Assembly (NCBI RefSeq): GCF_019679435.2
Contig: NZ_CP139781.1
Location: 1,240,001-1,304,000 of the forward strand
Reading direction: 5' to 3'
Source of the DNA: Actomonas aquatica
GTDB taxonomy: Bacteria; Verrucomicrobiota; Verrucomicrobiia; Opitutales; Opitutaceae
Length of the DNA stretch: 64,000 nt
In this document: one piece after another, positions 26,881 through 33,462 of the stretch
How the letters are laid out: the number at the start of each line of letters is the position of its first letter
How positions within the stretch are numbered: position 1 is the stretch's first letter
Made by a program: the position numbers and the translations under genes
The notes under the pieces: model-generated
Told to the model about the DNA's origin: nothing
What the model saw: the letters and a program-made list of their open reading frames with translations, nothing else
The model's database searches: none

Positions 26881-27372
26881 ATGAACCAAACCAAATCTCC
26901 CCCCGAAGCGCGGCCTCCGTTTCCGCCCTTCACCCACGAAACTGCCCTGGCGAAAATCGCCGCGGCCGAAAACGCTTGGAACACCCGCGACCCGCAAAAG
27001 GTGAGCCTCGCCTACACGCCCGACTGCGAGTGGCGCAATCGGGATCAATTCATCCACGGCCGGCAGGAGATTCAGAATTTCCTCTCCGCCAAATGGGCCA
27101 AGGAACACGACTACCGCCTGCGCAAACACCTCTGGTGCTTCAGCGGCAATCGCATCGCCGTGACCTTCGAATACGAATGGCACGATCAGGACGGCCAGTG
27201 GTATCGCTCCCACGGGAACGAGAACTGGGAGTTTGCCCCCAACGGCCTCATGCGCCGCCGCGTCGCCAGCATCAACGACCAGCCCATTGCCGCCAGTGAG
27301 CGTAAATTCTATTGGCAACGAGACGGCGAAACCGTCGTCCCAACCAATCAACCTCCGGCCAAAGCCGCCTGA
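26881..27372 (+). CDS. DUF1348 family protein (NTF2-like fold)
   Basis: The 163-residue protein has the conserved DUF1348 core: [13 protein letters not shown], Y-T-x-D-C-x-W-R-N-R, G-R-x-E-I-x-x-F-L-x-x-K-W and F-E-Y-E-W-H-D. The fold is NTF2/SnoaL-like and small. Members have no assigned reaction. No signal peptide, so cytoplasmic. It ends 60 bases before the TetR gene; operator site 1 lies in that gap, so the TetR protein may respond to the same chemistry. Confidence 0.85.
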   Translation: MNQTKSPPEARPPFPPFTHETALAKIAAAENAWNTRDPQKVSLAYTPDCEWRNRDQFIHGRQEIQNFLSAKWAKEHDYRLRKHLWCFSGNRIAVTFEYEWHDQDGQWYRSHGNENWEFAPNGLMRRRVASINDQPIAASERKFYWQRDGETVVPTNQPPAKAA

Positions 27373-27396
27373 GCGTCATAATTTTGCACTTGAACC

Positions 27397-27408
27397 GACC
27401 GGGCGGTC
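27397..27408. promoter_or_regulatory. TetR operator, site 1
   Basis: GACCGGGCGGTC lies within a longer perfect palindrome, GAACCGACCG-GG-CGGTCGGTTC at 27392-27413. It is 20 bases before the tetR start, suggesting autoregulation. The core GACCG-NN-CGGTC recurs at 28038 and 28069. Confidence 0.8.
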
Positions 27409-27432
27409 GGTTCAGACACCTAAACGTCTTCT

Positions 27433-28014
27433 ATGGCCATTGAACCCAACAAGTCCCGCAAAGAACAGCTACTCGATGTAGCATCCTACCTGTTTTACGA
27501 ACAGGGATACCATGCGACTGGCATCAAGCAGATCATTGAGAAAGCTGGTATCGCCAAGGGCACCTTTTTTTCTCACTTCCAATCCAAGGAGCAACTCGGC
27601 GTCGCTTGGTTGCATAAGCGCCACCATACTTGGAATAGCTGGCTCCAAGCTTACCTCTCTGATCAAGACCCCACTCCCATGGGGCAAATCTTGGGGATCT
27701 TTAACTTCGTCGAGCGGTGGATGCAGGACTGCGACTACCGCGGTTGCGCCTTTCTCAACGCGCTTTCCGAAATGCCCGACGCAACCAATCCGTTGCGAAA
27801 GGAAATTCTCGAACATAAGCAGGATCTCCTGAACCAGTTGGAACACTTGGTCAGCCGGTTGAAACCGGAAGAGTCCCCCGAGGCCCACCTCGCTTTGGCT
27901 CATTCCCTGTTGGTGCTCCTCTCTGGTTGCATCACCGAAATGCAGGTCTTTCGCGCGCTTTGGCCAATAGACGCCGCCCGTCGCGCCGCCTGTGCGCTGA
28001 TCGAACGAAAGTAA
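27433..28014 (+). CDS. TetR/AcrR-family transcriptional regulator
   Basis: The protein has 193 residues. The N-terminal HTH (about 8-55) is canonical: L-L-D-V-A-S-Y-L-F-Y-E-Q-G-Y-H-A-T-G-I-K-Q-I, then A-G-I-A-K-G-T-F-F-S-H-F-x-S-K-E-Q-L. The ligand domain contains a C-D-Y-R-G-C-A-F-L-N segment (about 97-106), which matches TetR members that often control reductases and flavoenzymes. The codon usage is less GC-rich than that of its neighbours. Three copies of a palindromic operator flank it, so it probably represses itself and the downstream PNPOx-like gene. Confidence 0.9.
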   Translation: MAIEPNKSRKEQLLDVASYLFYEQGYHATGIKQIIEKAGIAKGTFFSHFQSKEQLGVAWLHKRHHTWNSWLQAYLSDQDPTPMGQILGIFNFVERWMQDCDYRGCAFLNALSEMPDATNPLRKEILEHKQDLLNQLEHLVSRLKPEESPEAHLALAHSLLVLLSGCITEMQVFRALWPIDAARRAACALIERK

Positions 28015-28037
28015 TTTTCGTTTTTTCGGAAATAATA

Positions 28038-28049
28038 GACCGACCGGTC
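28038..28049. promoter_or_regulatory. TetR operator, site 2
   Basis: GACCGACCGGTC matches the GACCG-NN-CGGTC pattern of site 1. It lies 24 bases after the tetR stop and is 31 bases (three helical turns) from site 3. It is in a position to control the leader and flavoprotein gene that follow. Confidence 0.75.
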
Positions 28050-28068
28050 GCCTCTCATATCTAAAATA

Positions 28069-28080
28069 GACCGTCCGGTC
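28069..28080. promoter_or_regulatory. TetR operator, site 3
   Basis: GACCGTCCGGTC matches the pattern of sites 1 and 2, with an extra half-site GGTC directly after it. It stands 45 bases before the possible leader ORF. Confidence 0.75.
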
Positions 28081-28125
28081 GGTCGCCTTTAACTCACCAA
28101 CAACAACGTCGATTCCCTTACCCCC

Positions 28126-28266
28126 ATGAACTTAGGCCCCACCCTTCGCCCCAAAGCCGTTCCCACCGCAGCCGAGTTCACCATCCCCCCTTTCCTGCTC
28201 TTCAACCACCCGTCGCAGGGGCCTAACCCCTCCGGTCGGTCAATCGCCACGAGCCTGCGTCAATGA
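28126..28266 (+). CDS. Possible 46-residue leader peptide
   Basis: An ATG-started frame of 46 codons is rich in Pro, Ser and Thr and has no recognisable domain. Its stop lies at the beginning of the right arm of the inverted repeat at 28228-28278. The frame spans most of the 329-base gap between tetR and the flavoprotein gene. It could be a regulatory leader, a gene remnant or chance; no strong ribosome-binding site is present. Confidence 0.25.
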   Translation: MNLGPTLRPKAVPTAAEFTIPPFLLFNHPSQGPNPSGRSIATSLRQ

Positions 28267-28278
28267 CCGTCCGGAGGG
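28228..28278. promoter_or_regulatory. Long inverted repeat before the flavoprotein gene
   Basis: CCCTCCGGTCGGTCA at 28228-28242 and TGACCGTCCGGAGGG at 28264-28278 are complementary with one mismatch over 15 bases, around a 21-base spacer. The arms contain GACCG/CGGTC half-sites like the TetR operators. In RNA it would form a strong hairpin followed by TTTCCCTCC. It could be a wide operator, an attenuator or both. Confidence 0.6.
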
Positions 28279-28343
28279 TTTCCCTCCTGTCTCCCCCGCC
28301 CTCTCCCGACGCCCCCCCCACCTCTCCGCTTTCCGCCTTCGTC

Positions 28344-28925
28344 ATGAACGAGAACTTCACCCACCTCGCTTTCGGCCCTTCTGCCCTCTCTCTTCAGGAA
28401 CGCTACGGTTCACGCTTCGCCTACTCTCGGGTCGCGCAATCCGGCGAGCGCTTCAGGCTCACGCCTTCCGAGATCGATTTTATCCGCGAGCGAGACGGTT
28501 TCTACTTCTCATCCGTTGGAGCCAACGGCTGGCCCTACGTCCAGTTTCGCGGCGGTCCCACGGGCTTCCTGAAGATTCTCGATGAGCGCACCCTCGGTTT
28601 CGCCGATTTCGGCGGCAACAAGCAGTTCATCAGCATGGGCAACATGGCCGACGACGGACGGGTGGTCCTGTTCCTGATGGATTACGCGCGCCGCCAGCGT
28701 CTCAAAATCTGGGCTGAAGCCCGCTGGACCTACGCTGAAGAGGACCCCGAGCTTATCAATCGCCTGCAGGATCCGACCTACCCGGCGGGGCGCGCCGAAC
28801 GCGCCGTCGTGCTCACCCTCCGTGCCTACGACTGGAACTGCCCTCAGCACATTCCGCAGCGCTACACCCTCGATGAGATCCGCCGCGATCCGGACCTGCT
28901 CCGTCAACTTGGCACCGCCGCCTGA
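28344..28925 (+). CDS. Pyridoxamine 5'-phosphate oxidase-family flavoprotein
   Basis: The 193-residue protein has the split-barrel FMN-binding pattern. This is F-I-x-E-R-D-G-F-Y-F-S-S-V-G-A-N-G-W-P-Y-V-Q-F-R-G, then the D-F-x-G-N-K-Q-F-x-S-x-G-N segment and a W-A-E-A-R-W strand. It belongs to the putative PNPOx group and not to PdxH proper. These proteins bind FMN or F420 and reduce small molecules. The ATG at 28344 is preferred; the frame runs up to 28263, but that part is proline-rich and overlaps the inverted repeat. It is probably repressed by the TetR protein. Confidence 0.85.
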   Translation: MNENFTHLAFGPSALSLQERYGSRFAYSRVAQSGERFRLTPSEIDFIRERDGFYFSSVGANGWPYVQFRGGPTGFLKILDERTLGFADFGGNKQFISMGNMADDGRVVLFLMDYARRQRLKIWAEARWTYAEEDPELINRLQDPTYPAGRAERAVVLTLRAYDWNCPQHIPQRYTLDEIRRDPDLLRQLGTAA

Positions 28926-28997
28926 TCCCGCCGTCCCTGACTCCATCTTCTCTCCTTCCGCTTTTTCCCAAACCAACCCGAACCTACCCATCCAGCC

Positions 28998-29522
28998 ATG
29001 ACCACCGATCTCGATATCGAAGCCATCGCCGAGGAGCATTACGTGCCCCTCTTTCGTTTCGCCGCCTCCCTCACCCGTGAGTCCCACACGGCCTCCGATC
29101 TCACCCAGCAGGCCTTCCTCGCTCTGGCCCGCAACAGCCACGCCGTTCGCGATCGCTCCCGGGTGAAAAGCTGGCTGCACACCACCGTATATCGGGAGTT
29201 CCTCCACAACCGCACCCGCCAGAATCGTTGGACCGACACGGAGAATATGCCGGAAACCGCCGACCACTCCGCCGTCCCTGGCACCGGCTTCGGCCGCGAC
29301 GAAAAGGAAGCCGTGCGCAAGGGCATCGATTCCCTCGAGCCGATGTATCGCGACACCCTGCGCCTGCGTTACCTGCAGGGCATGGACTACCGCTCCATCG
29401 CCAAGCATCTCAACATCCCCATCGGCACGGTCATGTCGCGCCTCTCCCGGGCCCACCGTCGCTTGGCGAGCTACATCCAAGACTCCGCGTCTGAAGTGCT
29501 CACCACCTGCCTCGCCCGCTAA
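28998..29522 (+). CDS. RNA polymerase sigma factor, ECF type
   Basis: The 174-residue protein has sigma region 2 at about 12-75 (L-F-R-F-A-A-S-L-T-R, D-L-T-Q-Q-A-F-L-A-L-A, S-W-L-H-T-T-V-Y-R). Region 4 lies at about 112-165 (Y-R-D-T-L-R-L-R-Y-L-Q-G-M-D-Y-R-S-I-A-K-H-L-N-I-P-I-G-T-V-M-S-R-L-S-R-A). No anti-sigma factor gene lies next to it, which is unusual for ECF factors. It ends convergently against the secreted calcium-repeat protein gene. Confidence 0.92.
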   Translation: MTTDLDIEAIAEEHYVPLFRFAASLTRESHTASDLTQQAFLALARNSHAVRDRSRVKSWLHTTVYREFLHNRTRQNRWTDTENMPETADHSAVPGTGFGRDEKEAVRKGIDSLEPMYRDTLRLRYLQGMDYRSIAKHLNIPIGTVMSRLSRAHRRLASYIQDSASEVLTTCLAR

Positions 29523-29547
29523 AAGAAGGAACGGCTAATACGGTTCC
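29521..29547 (-). terminator. Terminator of the secreted-protein operon
   Basis: GGAAC at 29528-29532 pairs with GTTCC at 29543-29547, and on the minus strand TTCTTTT follows. A second perfect hairpin (CCGCGTAGC/GCTACGCGG, 29546-29577) spans the stop codon of the minus-strand gene and may contribute. Confidence 0.65.
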
Positions 29548-29565
29548 GCGTAGCCGATGCGAAAA

Positions 29566-30483
29566 TCAGCTACGCGGGCCGGTGGCAAAGCCATCCACCG
29601 AATCCGGACTGGGCGCATACTCTCCCGTGCGAACCGTGCCCTCGCGATAGTTGTAAAGTTCGATGACCCGCAACAACTCGGTCAGCGAGAGGTATCCATC
29701 TCGATCGTAGTCACCGGAATGATAACGAGCCAATGCCACGCCGCTTTCAGCCAAGCGAGATGCGTCCGAACTAAACCCGTCCACGCTGGCGCTCGCCACC
29801 GCATAAGCTCCAGTCCGCACGGTGCCATTGCGGGTGTTGTAGAGCTCGATGATGCGCAGCAGCTCCGTGAGATCCAGCGCCCCATCCTGGTTGTAGTCGC
29901 CGGAGTGAAAGGCTCCGCTGCCGCCGAACGTGATTTCGTCAAAGCTCACTGCAAACGCCGCGTCCCCATCCAGAAGGCCGCCCGACAGGCGCAACACTTC
30001 CACTTGGCTCGCATCAAACTGCGACGAAGCTACCAGCATCGCACTCACCGTTGCGGGAGCATCGCCCGCAAAGGCCGCTGCCTCGAACATGGCATAAGCG
30101 GACGCCCCGGCCGTATCGAAAAGACGCACCTCGATCGCCGTCGCCTCGTTGCCACTCAGCACGTGGGCCTTGACCGAGAGGGTCTGAGCCTCCCCGAGGT
30201 CAATCGGCGTGGTGAAATGCCGCTCCAAAAACGAGCCCGCATCGTTGGTCGCGCCACCCGCATCGACGTTAAAAACACCCTCCCCCTGAGTCAGGGAAGC
30301 CTGCGGGGTCGTCGAACCACTCACCGAAGCCGCCGACTCCCAGGAACCGGCAAAATAAGTCGAGTCACCCAAGAGCGCAGAGAAATCCTCCAGCGTGTCA
30401 GCCGCGAACGCCTGGGAGCCAAACACTCCGGCCACCAAAGCCGCGGGCACCATCTGAGAGAGAAAACGAGATGAACTACGCAT
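29566..30483 (-). CDS. Secreted protein with two dockerin-like calcium repeats
   Basis: The 305-residue protein has a signal peptide (to about residue 28, A-F-A-A). A beta-rich domain of about 160 residues follows. The C-terminus has two near-identical modules: F/Y-H-S-G-D-Y-N-Q-D-G-x-L-D-L-T-E-L-L-R-I-I-E-L-Y-N then N-G-T-V-R-T-G. The D-x-N/D-x-D-G-x-L/I-x-L-x-E-L-L pattern is an EF-hand-like calcium loop. Similar H-S-x-D-x-N-x-D motifs are widespread in secreted verrucomicrobial and lentisphaeral proteins. They could mediate cell-surface assembly by calcium-dependent contacts. It is probably co-transcribed with the gene ending 10 bases upstream. Confidence 0.82.
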   Translation of the reverse strand: MRSSSRFLSQMVPAALVAGVFGSQAFAADTLEDFSALLGDSTYFAGSWESAASVSGSTTPQASLTQGEGVFNVDAGGATNDAGSFLERHFTTPIDLGEAQTLSVKAHVLSGNEATAIEVRLFDTAGASAYAMFEAAAFAGDAPATVSAMLVASSQFDASQVEVLRLSGGLLDGDAAFAVSFDEITFGGSGAFHSGDYNQDGALDLTELLRIIELYNTRNGTVRTGAYAVASASVDGFSSDASRLAESGVALARYHSGDYDRDGYLSLTELLRVIELYNYREGTVRTGEYAPSPDSVDGFATGPRS

Positions 30484-30493
30484 GGCTGAATCC

Positions 30494-31525
30494 TCAGGAA
30501 GAAACCGGGTTGCTCAGGACCAGGCTCGACGTTCCGGCCGTCGCACCTCGCCGCAGAATCTGTAAGGGTTTGCCCGCCGGGACGACCACCGAGCCGCGGT
30601 CGCTCGCTGCCCCCACCGTGCGGCGCCAAGCACTGCCGTCGTGATAATAATACACCCAGCCAGCGCCGACCGATACGCCTACCAAATCCGCCAGGTCCGG
30701 GTTTGCGTCACTCACCCAGCCGGCAATGGCCGTATCGAGCCCCAGCTCACCGAGCGTCTTATCGACCGGAAACCCGACGTGCGTGTAGGTGACGCCGGAG
30801 TTGGCTACCGGGAAATTTAGATCAGTCGATGCGACCCGACCGGTAACATAGAACGTCAGCGCTGGTCCGCGGCGCGTCACCGCCACCATGCCTTCCGGGC
30901 TGAGCCGGATATCGCTGGCCGGTGTCGTCGGTGCCAGCGCCTCCACCCATTGCTCGGCCGTCGTGTCGTAATAATACGCGCCTCCCGCTGCGCCCAGATG
31001 TTTGACGGTCACGCCATCGGCGGTGTCTGCACTCGCGCCGCCATCGAAGAGGTCGTTGGCAAACAAGGTCTCCAAAGTGTCGACCGGCACGAGCTCCAGG
31101 CTGTCGCCTTCGGTCCCCGCACTCAGCCCCAACGCGGCCAGATCTCGCCCGGCCAGATTGACCGTATCGGTCGTATTCGCCGTGATCGCCGCCCGCGTCC
31201 CCGTGGCGGAGCCACTGAGCACCCGCGCGTCATAGGGGAAGGCCGACAAGGCGAGCGCTCCGTCCGTCCACCCCGCGCCGGTGGCCGTCAGCACCGTGCC
31301 ATCATAGGCGTTGGCCACAAAAACCTTGGCGCCACTGGCCCCGGGCGTGTCGGCCAAGGGCAGGCTGAAGGTCGTCGTAACCGGAGCGGCTGGCGTGCCG
31401 CCTTCGATGCGATAGGCCATGATCCCGATAGGCGTGGTGTAAGCCGATTGCGCGACCAGCGCGCCTCCCGTCAGCAACCCACCGAATGCCAAGATAAAAC
31501 CGAAACGTGCACGCTTAGCTTTCAC
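30494..31525 (-). CDS. Secreted beta-rich protein, possibly TIGR02597-like
   Basis: The protein has 343 residues from a GTG start. The signal peptide ends near A-L-V-A-Q-S. The rest is Gly/Ala/Thr-rich beta sequence with several A-Y-Y-Y-D-T / W-V-Y-Y-Y-H-D-G-S-A-W segments. The ending has P-A-G-K-P-L-Q-I-L-R-R-G. The pattern reminds me of the verrucomicrobial family TIGR02597, whose function is unknown; this assignment is from memory. It heads a two-gene operon with the calcium-repeat protein. The 589-base upstream gap holds the tandem RNA-like elements. Confidence 0.65.
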   Translation of the reverse strand: MKAKRARFGFILAFGGLLTGGALVAQSAYTTPIGIMAYRIEGGTPAAPVTTTFSLPLADTPGASGAKVFVANAYDGTVLTATGAGWTDGALALSAFPYDARVLSGSATGTRAAITANTTDTVNLAGRDLAALGLSAGTEGDSLELVPVDTLETLFANDLFDGGASADTADGVTVKHLGAAGGAYYYDTTAEQWVEALAPTTPASDIRLSPEGMVAVTRRGPALTFYVTGRVASTDLNFPVANSGVTYTHVGFPVDKTLGELGLDTAIAGWVSDANPDLADLVGVSVGAGWVYYYHDGSAWRRTVGAASDRGSVVVPAGKPLQILRRGATAGTSSLVLSNPVSS

Positions 31526-31640
31526 GGAGGAAACCGAGTATCGAAACGTCTCTAGGGCGGCAAGTCCGTAGCCCTAATAGGGAAAATTAATTCCGGTAAC
31601 CGTCCCCCCGATCCCCTCCCGCACCGGGCCGCAGAAACAA

Positions 31641-31792
31641 GAAGGGCGCCCTTTGATGGACGCCCTTCACTACCTAACACCAAGCAAAACTTAAGAACTA
31701 AACCCTAACTGCTACGACCTTTCTAAAGTCGTTGTGCAGAGGTAGACGCCGGGCTCCTTCAAAACGCTCAAAGAAAACTGGAAGTTTTTCCA
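31641..31792 (-). ncRNA. Structured RNA-like element, copy A
   Basis: Read on the minus strand, it has a 5' hairpin (TGGAA/TTCCA at 31779-31792), then TTGAGCG and GCCCGGCGTCTA. A central hairpin follows (ACGACTTT/AAGGTCGT at 31714-31732, enclosed by CTGC/GCAG), then unpaired TTTTGCTTGGTGTTAGG (31673-31689). It ends in a terminator hairpin GAAGGGCG/CGCCCTTC (31641-31668) followed by TTGTTTC. A paralogue with the same order lies at 31895-32050. A possible promoter is TTGGGC-16-CATACT with the -10 at 31842-31847. The frames here are not conserved between copies, so it is unlikely to be coding. Confidence 0.6.
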
Positions 31793-31894
31793 TCGACCGC
31801 CCCCGAACTACGCTTCCTGTTGTAGTTCTTCACCTTGCAAAAGTATGCACAGTTTTCGCCCCCGCCCAATACCGTGACTATTCCCCCCAACAAA

Positions 31895-32050
31895 TAGGGG
31901 CGCCCCCAAGAAAAGGGCGCCCCTAATGACCTAACACCAAGCAAACCGTAAAACCTCAACCACAGCTGATTCTCTTACGGGTGCTGTCTATCTGCACCGG
32001 GATAGACGCCGGCTTTTGCAATTCGCTCAATTTTCCTGCCGGAAAACTGA
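31895..32050 (-). ncRNA. Structured RNA-like element, copy B
   Basis: On the minus strand it shows the order of copy A: 5' hairpin TTTTCC-GGCA-GGAAAA (32031-32046), TTGAGCG, GCCGGCGTCTA (32003-32013) and a central hairpin GGTGC/GCACC (31980-31998). Then comes TTTGCTTGGTGTTAGG (31930-31945) and a perfect 11-base terminator stem TAGGGGCGCCC/GGGCGCCCCTA (31895-31925) followed by TTTGTT. Stem sequences differ from copy A while pairing is kept. A weak promoter TTCGCG-17-TATGAA lies just upstream (-10 at 32058-32063). It begins about 65 bases after the kamA stop. Confidence 0.6.
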
Positions 32051-32114
32051 AAAAATATTCATACCAGTTTGATCCGCCTCCGCGAAGGCGTGGCGCAGGG
32101 CCAACCTTCCCTAT

Positions 32115-33299
32115 TCAGGAAGCGTCGATCAAAGCAGCTGGATCCTCCACTGCCCGCTTTAAGCCAGTAGAGTGCAGCGGGTAGCGGAACTGCTTCCCTT
32201 CGTAGTTTCGAAACACCACTTCGTCGTCGGTGATCTGCTCCAGATAGTCCGGATTGATGGGCACTTTGCCACCGCCACCGGGCGCATCGATGACGTATTG
32301 CGGCACCGCGTAACCCGTGGTGTGACCACGCAGCGCGCGGATGATTTCAATGCCCTTGCGCACATCCACTTTGAAGTGCGCCCCACCGGTGATGAGGTCC
32401 ATCTGGTAAATGTAATAGGGCCGGACCCGCATCCGCAGGAGTCGATGCACCAGTGCCTTCATCGTCTCGGGATCGTCATTCACGCCGGAGAGCAACACGC
32501 TTTGATTGCCCAACGGCACGCCGGCAAAGGCCAGTCGCTCGCAGGCATCGCGTAGCTCGGCGGTCGCCTCCTTGGGATGGTTCACGTGGATGCTCATCCA
32601 GATCGGTCCGTATTTTTTGAAGATCTCGCACAGCTTCGGCGTGATGCGCTGCGGCAGGAACACCGGGATGCGCGATCCGATGCGGATGAACTCGACATGC
32701 GGGATCTCGCGCAACCGCGCCAAGAGGTGCTCCAGCTTGCGATCGGAGAGCAACAGCGGGTCTCCCCCTGACAGCAGCACGTCGCGCACCTCCGGGTGGG
32801 ATTCGATGTAGCGCAGACCCTGCTCGTATTCCGGGTGGAAATTGTAGTCCTGAGCGTTGGAGACCAACCGACTGCGCGTGCAATAGCGGCAATAGGCGGC
32901 ACAACGATCGGTCACCAAAAACAGCACGCGATCCGGATAACGATGCACAATGCCCGGCACCGGCGAGTGTTCGTCTTCACCGAGCGAGTCCAGTTGCTCC
33001 TCGTTGGAGATAAACATTTCCCCTTCACGCGGGATCAGCTGCTTACGGATCGGGCAGTTGGGATCGTTACGATCGATCAGATTGAAGAAATAGGGCGTAA
33101 TCGACATCGCCAGCTTCCGCCCGGCAAAGGCCACCCCGCGCTTTTCCTCCGGCGTGAGGGTCATGTAACGCTCGAGATCCTCGCCCGAGGTGAGGCGATT
33201 CTTAAGCTGCCAAGTCCAGTCCTGCCACTGTTCGGCTGGGACGTGTTGCCAGAGTCCTTGGCCTTCAAACCAGCTGGAGCGATCGTCGGTATATGCCAT
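32115..33299 (-). CDS. kamA: KamA-family lysine 2,3-aminomutase
   Basis: The 394-residue radical SAM/PLP enzyme has the cluster motif C133-A-A-Y-C137-R-Y-C140. S-G-G-D-P-L-L follows, and K345 in D-A-P-G-G-G-G-K is the PLP-binding lysine. Such enzymes convert L-lysine to beta-lysine. The length, with the N-terminal W-x-D-W-x-W-Q-L-K-N-R segment, fits true aminomutases better than the shorter EpmB. Beta-lysine can serve in osmoprotection or lysine fermentation; no ablB acetyltransferase is adjacent, so the route is open. The ATG at 33299 is chosen over the in-frame codon at 33323. Confidence 0.88.
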   Translation of the reverse strand: MAYTDDRSSWFEGQGLWQHVPAEQWQDWTWQLKNRLTSGEDLERYMTLTPEEKRGVAFAGRKLAMSITPYFFNLIDRNDPNCPIRKQLIPREGEMFISNEEQLDSLGEDEHSPVPGIVHRYPDRVLFLVTDRCAAYCRYCTRSRLVSNAQDYNFHPEYEQGLRYIESHPEVRDVLLSGGDPLLLSDRKLEHLLARLREIPHVEFIRIGSRIPVFLPQRITPKLCEIFKKYGPIWMSIHVNHPKEATAELRDACERLAFAGVPLGNQSVLLSGVNDDPETMKALVHRLLRMRVRPYYIYQMDLITGGAHFKVDVRKGIEIIRALRGHTTGYAVPQYVIDAPGGGGKVPINPDYLEQITDDEVVFRNYEGKQFRYPLHSTGLKRAVEDPAALIDAS

Positions 33300-33462
33300 T
33301 ATGCCCGCAGTAAGCGGCCCCAAAGCGCGCTGTCAAACGAGGTGCCAGCTTCCGACCTCCGAGAATCTCACCACCGGTTTATTCCCGCATTCGCGCAGAA
33401 CTTGGGCGCCCCCTGAGAAATCCCTTGGCAGGTGCCGGACCACGAGTTTTCGTCCGCCTTTA

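Noticed and set aside
26611..27351. 246-codon frame on the minus strand over the DUF1348 gene
   Set aside because: The plus-strand gene has a clear family match, and this frame shows no domain.
27397..28080. The GACCG palindromes as a mobile repeat family
   Set aside because: They are short, sit exactly around a tetR gene at helical-turn spacing, and were not seen elsewhere in the window, so operators fit better.
31768..31959. 63-codon frame over the tandem RNA elements
   Set aside because: The two element copies are conserved in RNA blocks, but this frame is not kept in the other copy. Structure explains the conservation better than coding.
31641..32050. A known riboswitch or CRISPR as explanation of the tandem elements
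   Set aside because: There are only two copies, with long internal differences and terminators, and no repeat-spacer pattern. No consensus of SAM, cobalamin, TPP or c-di-GMP riboswitches was recognised.
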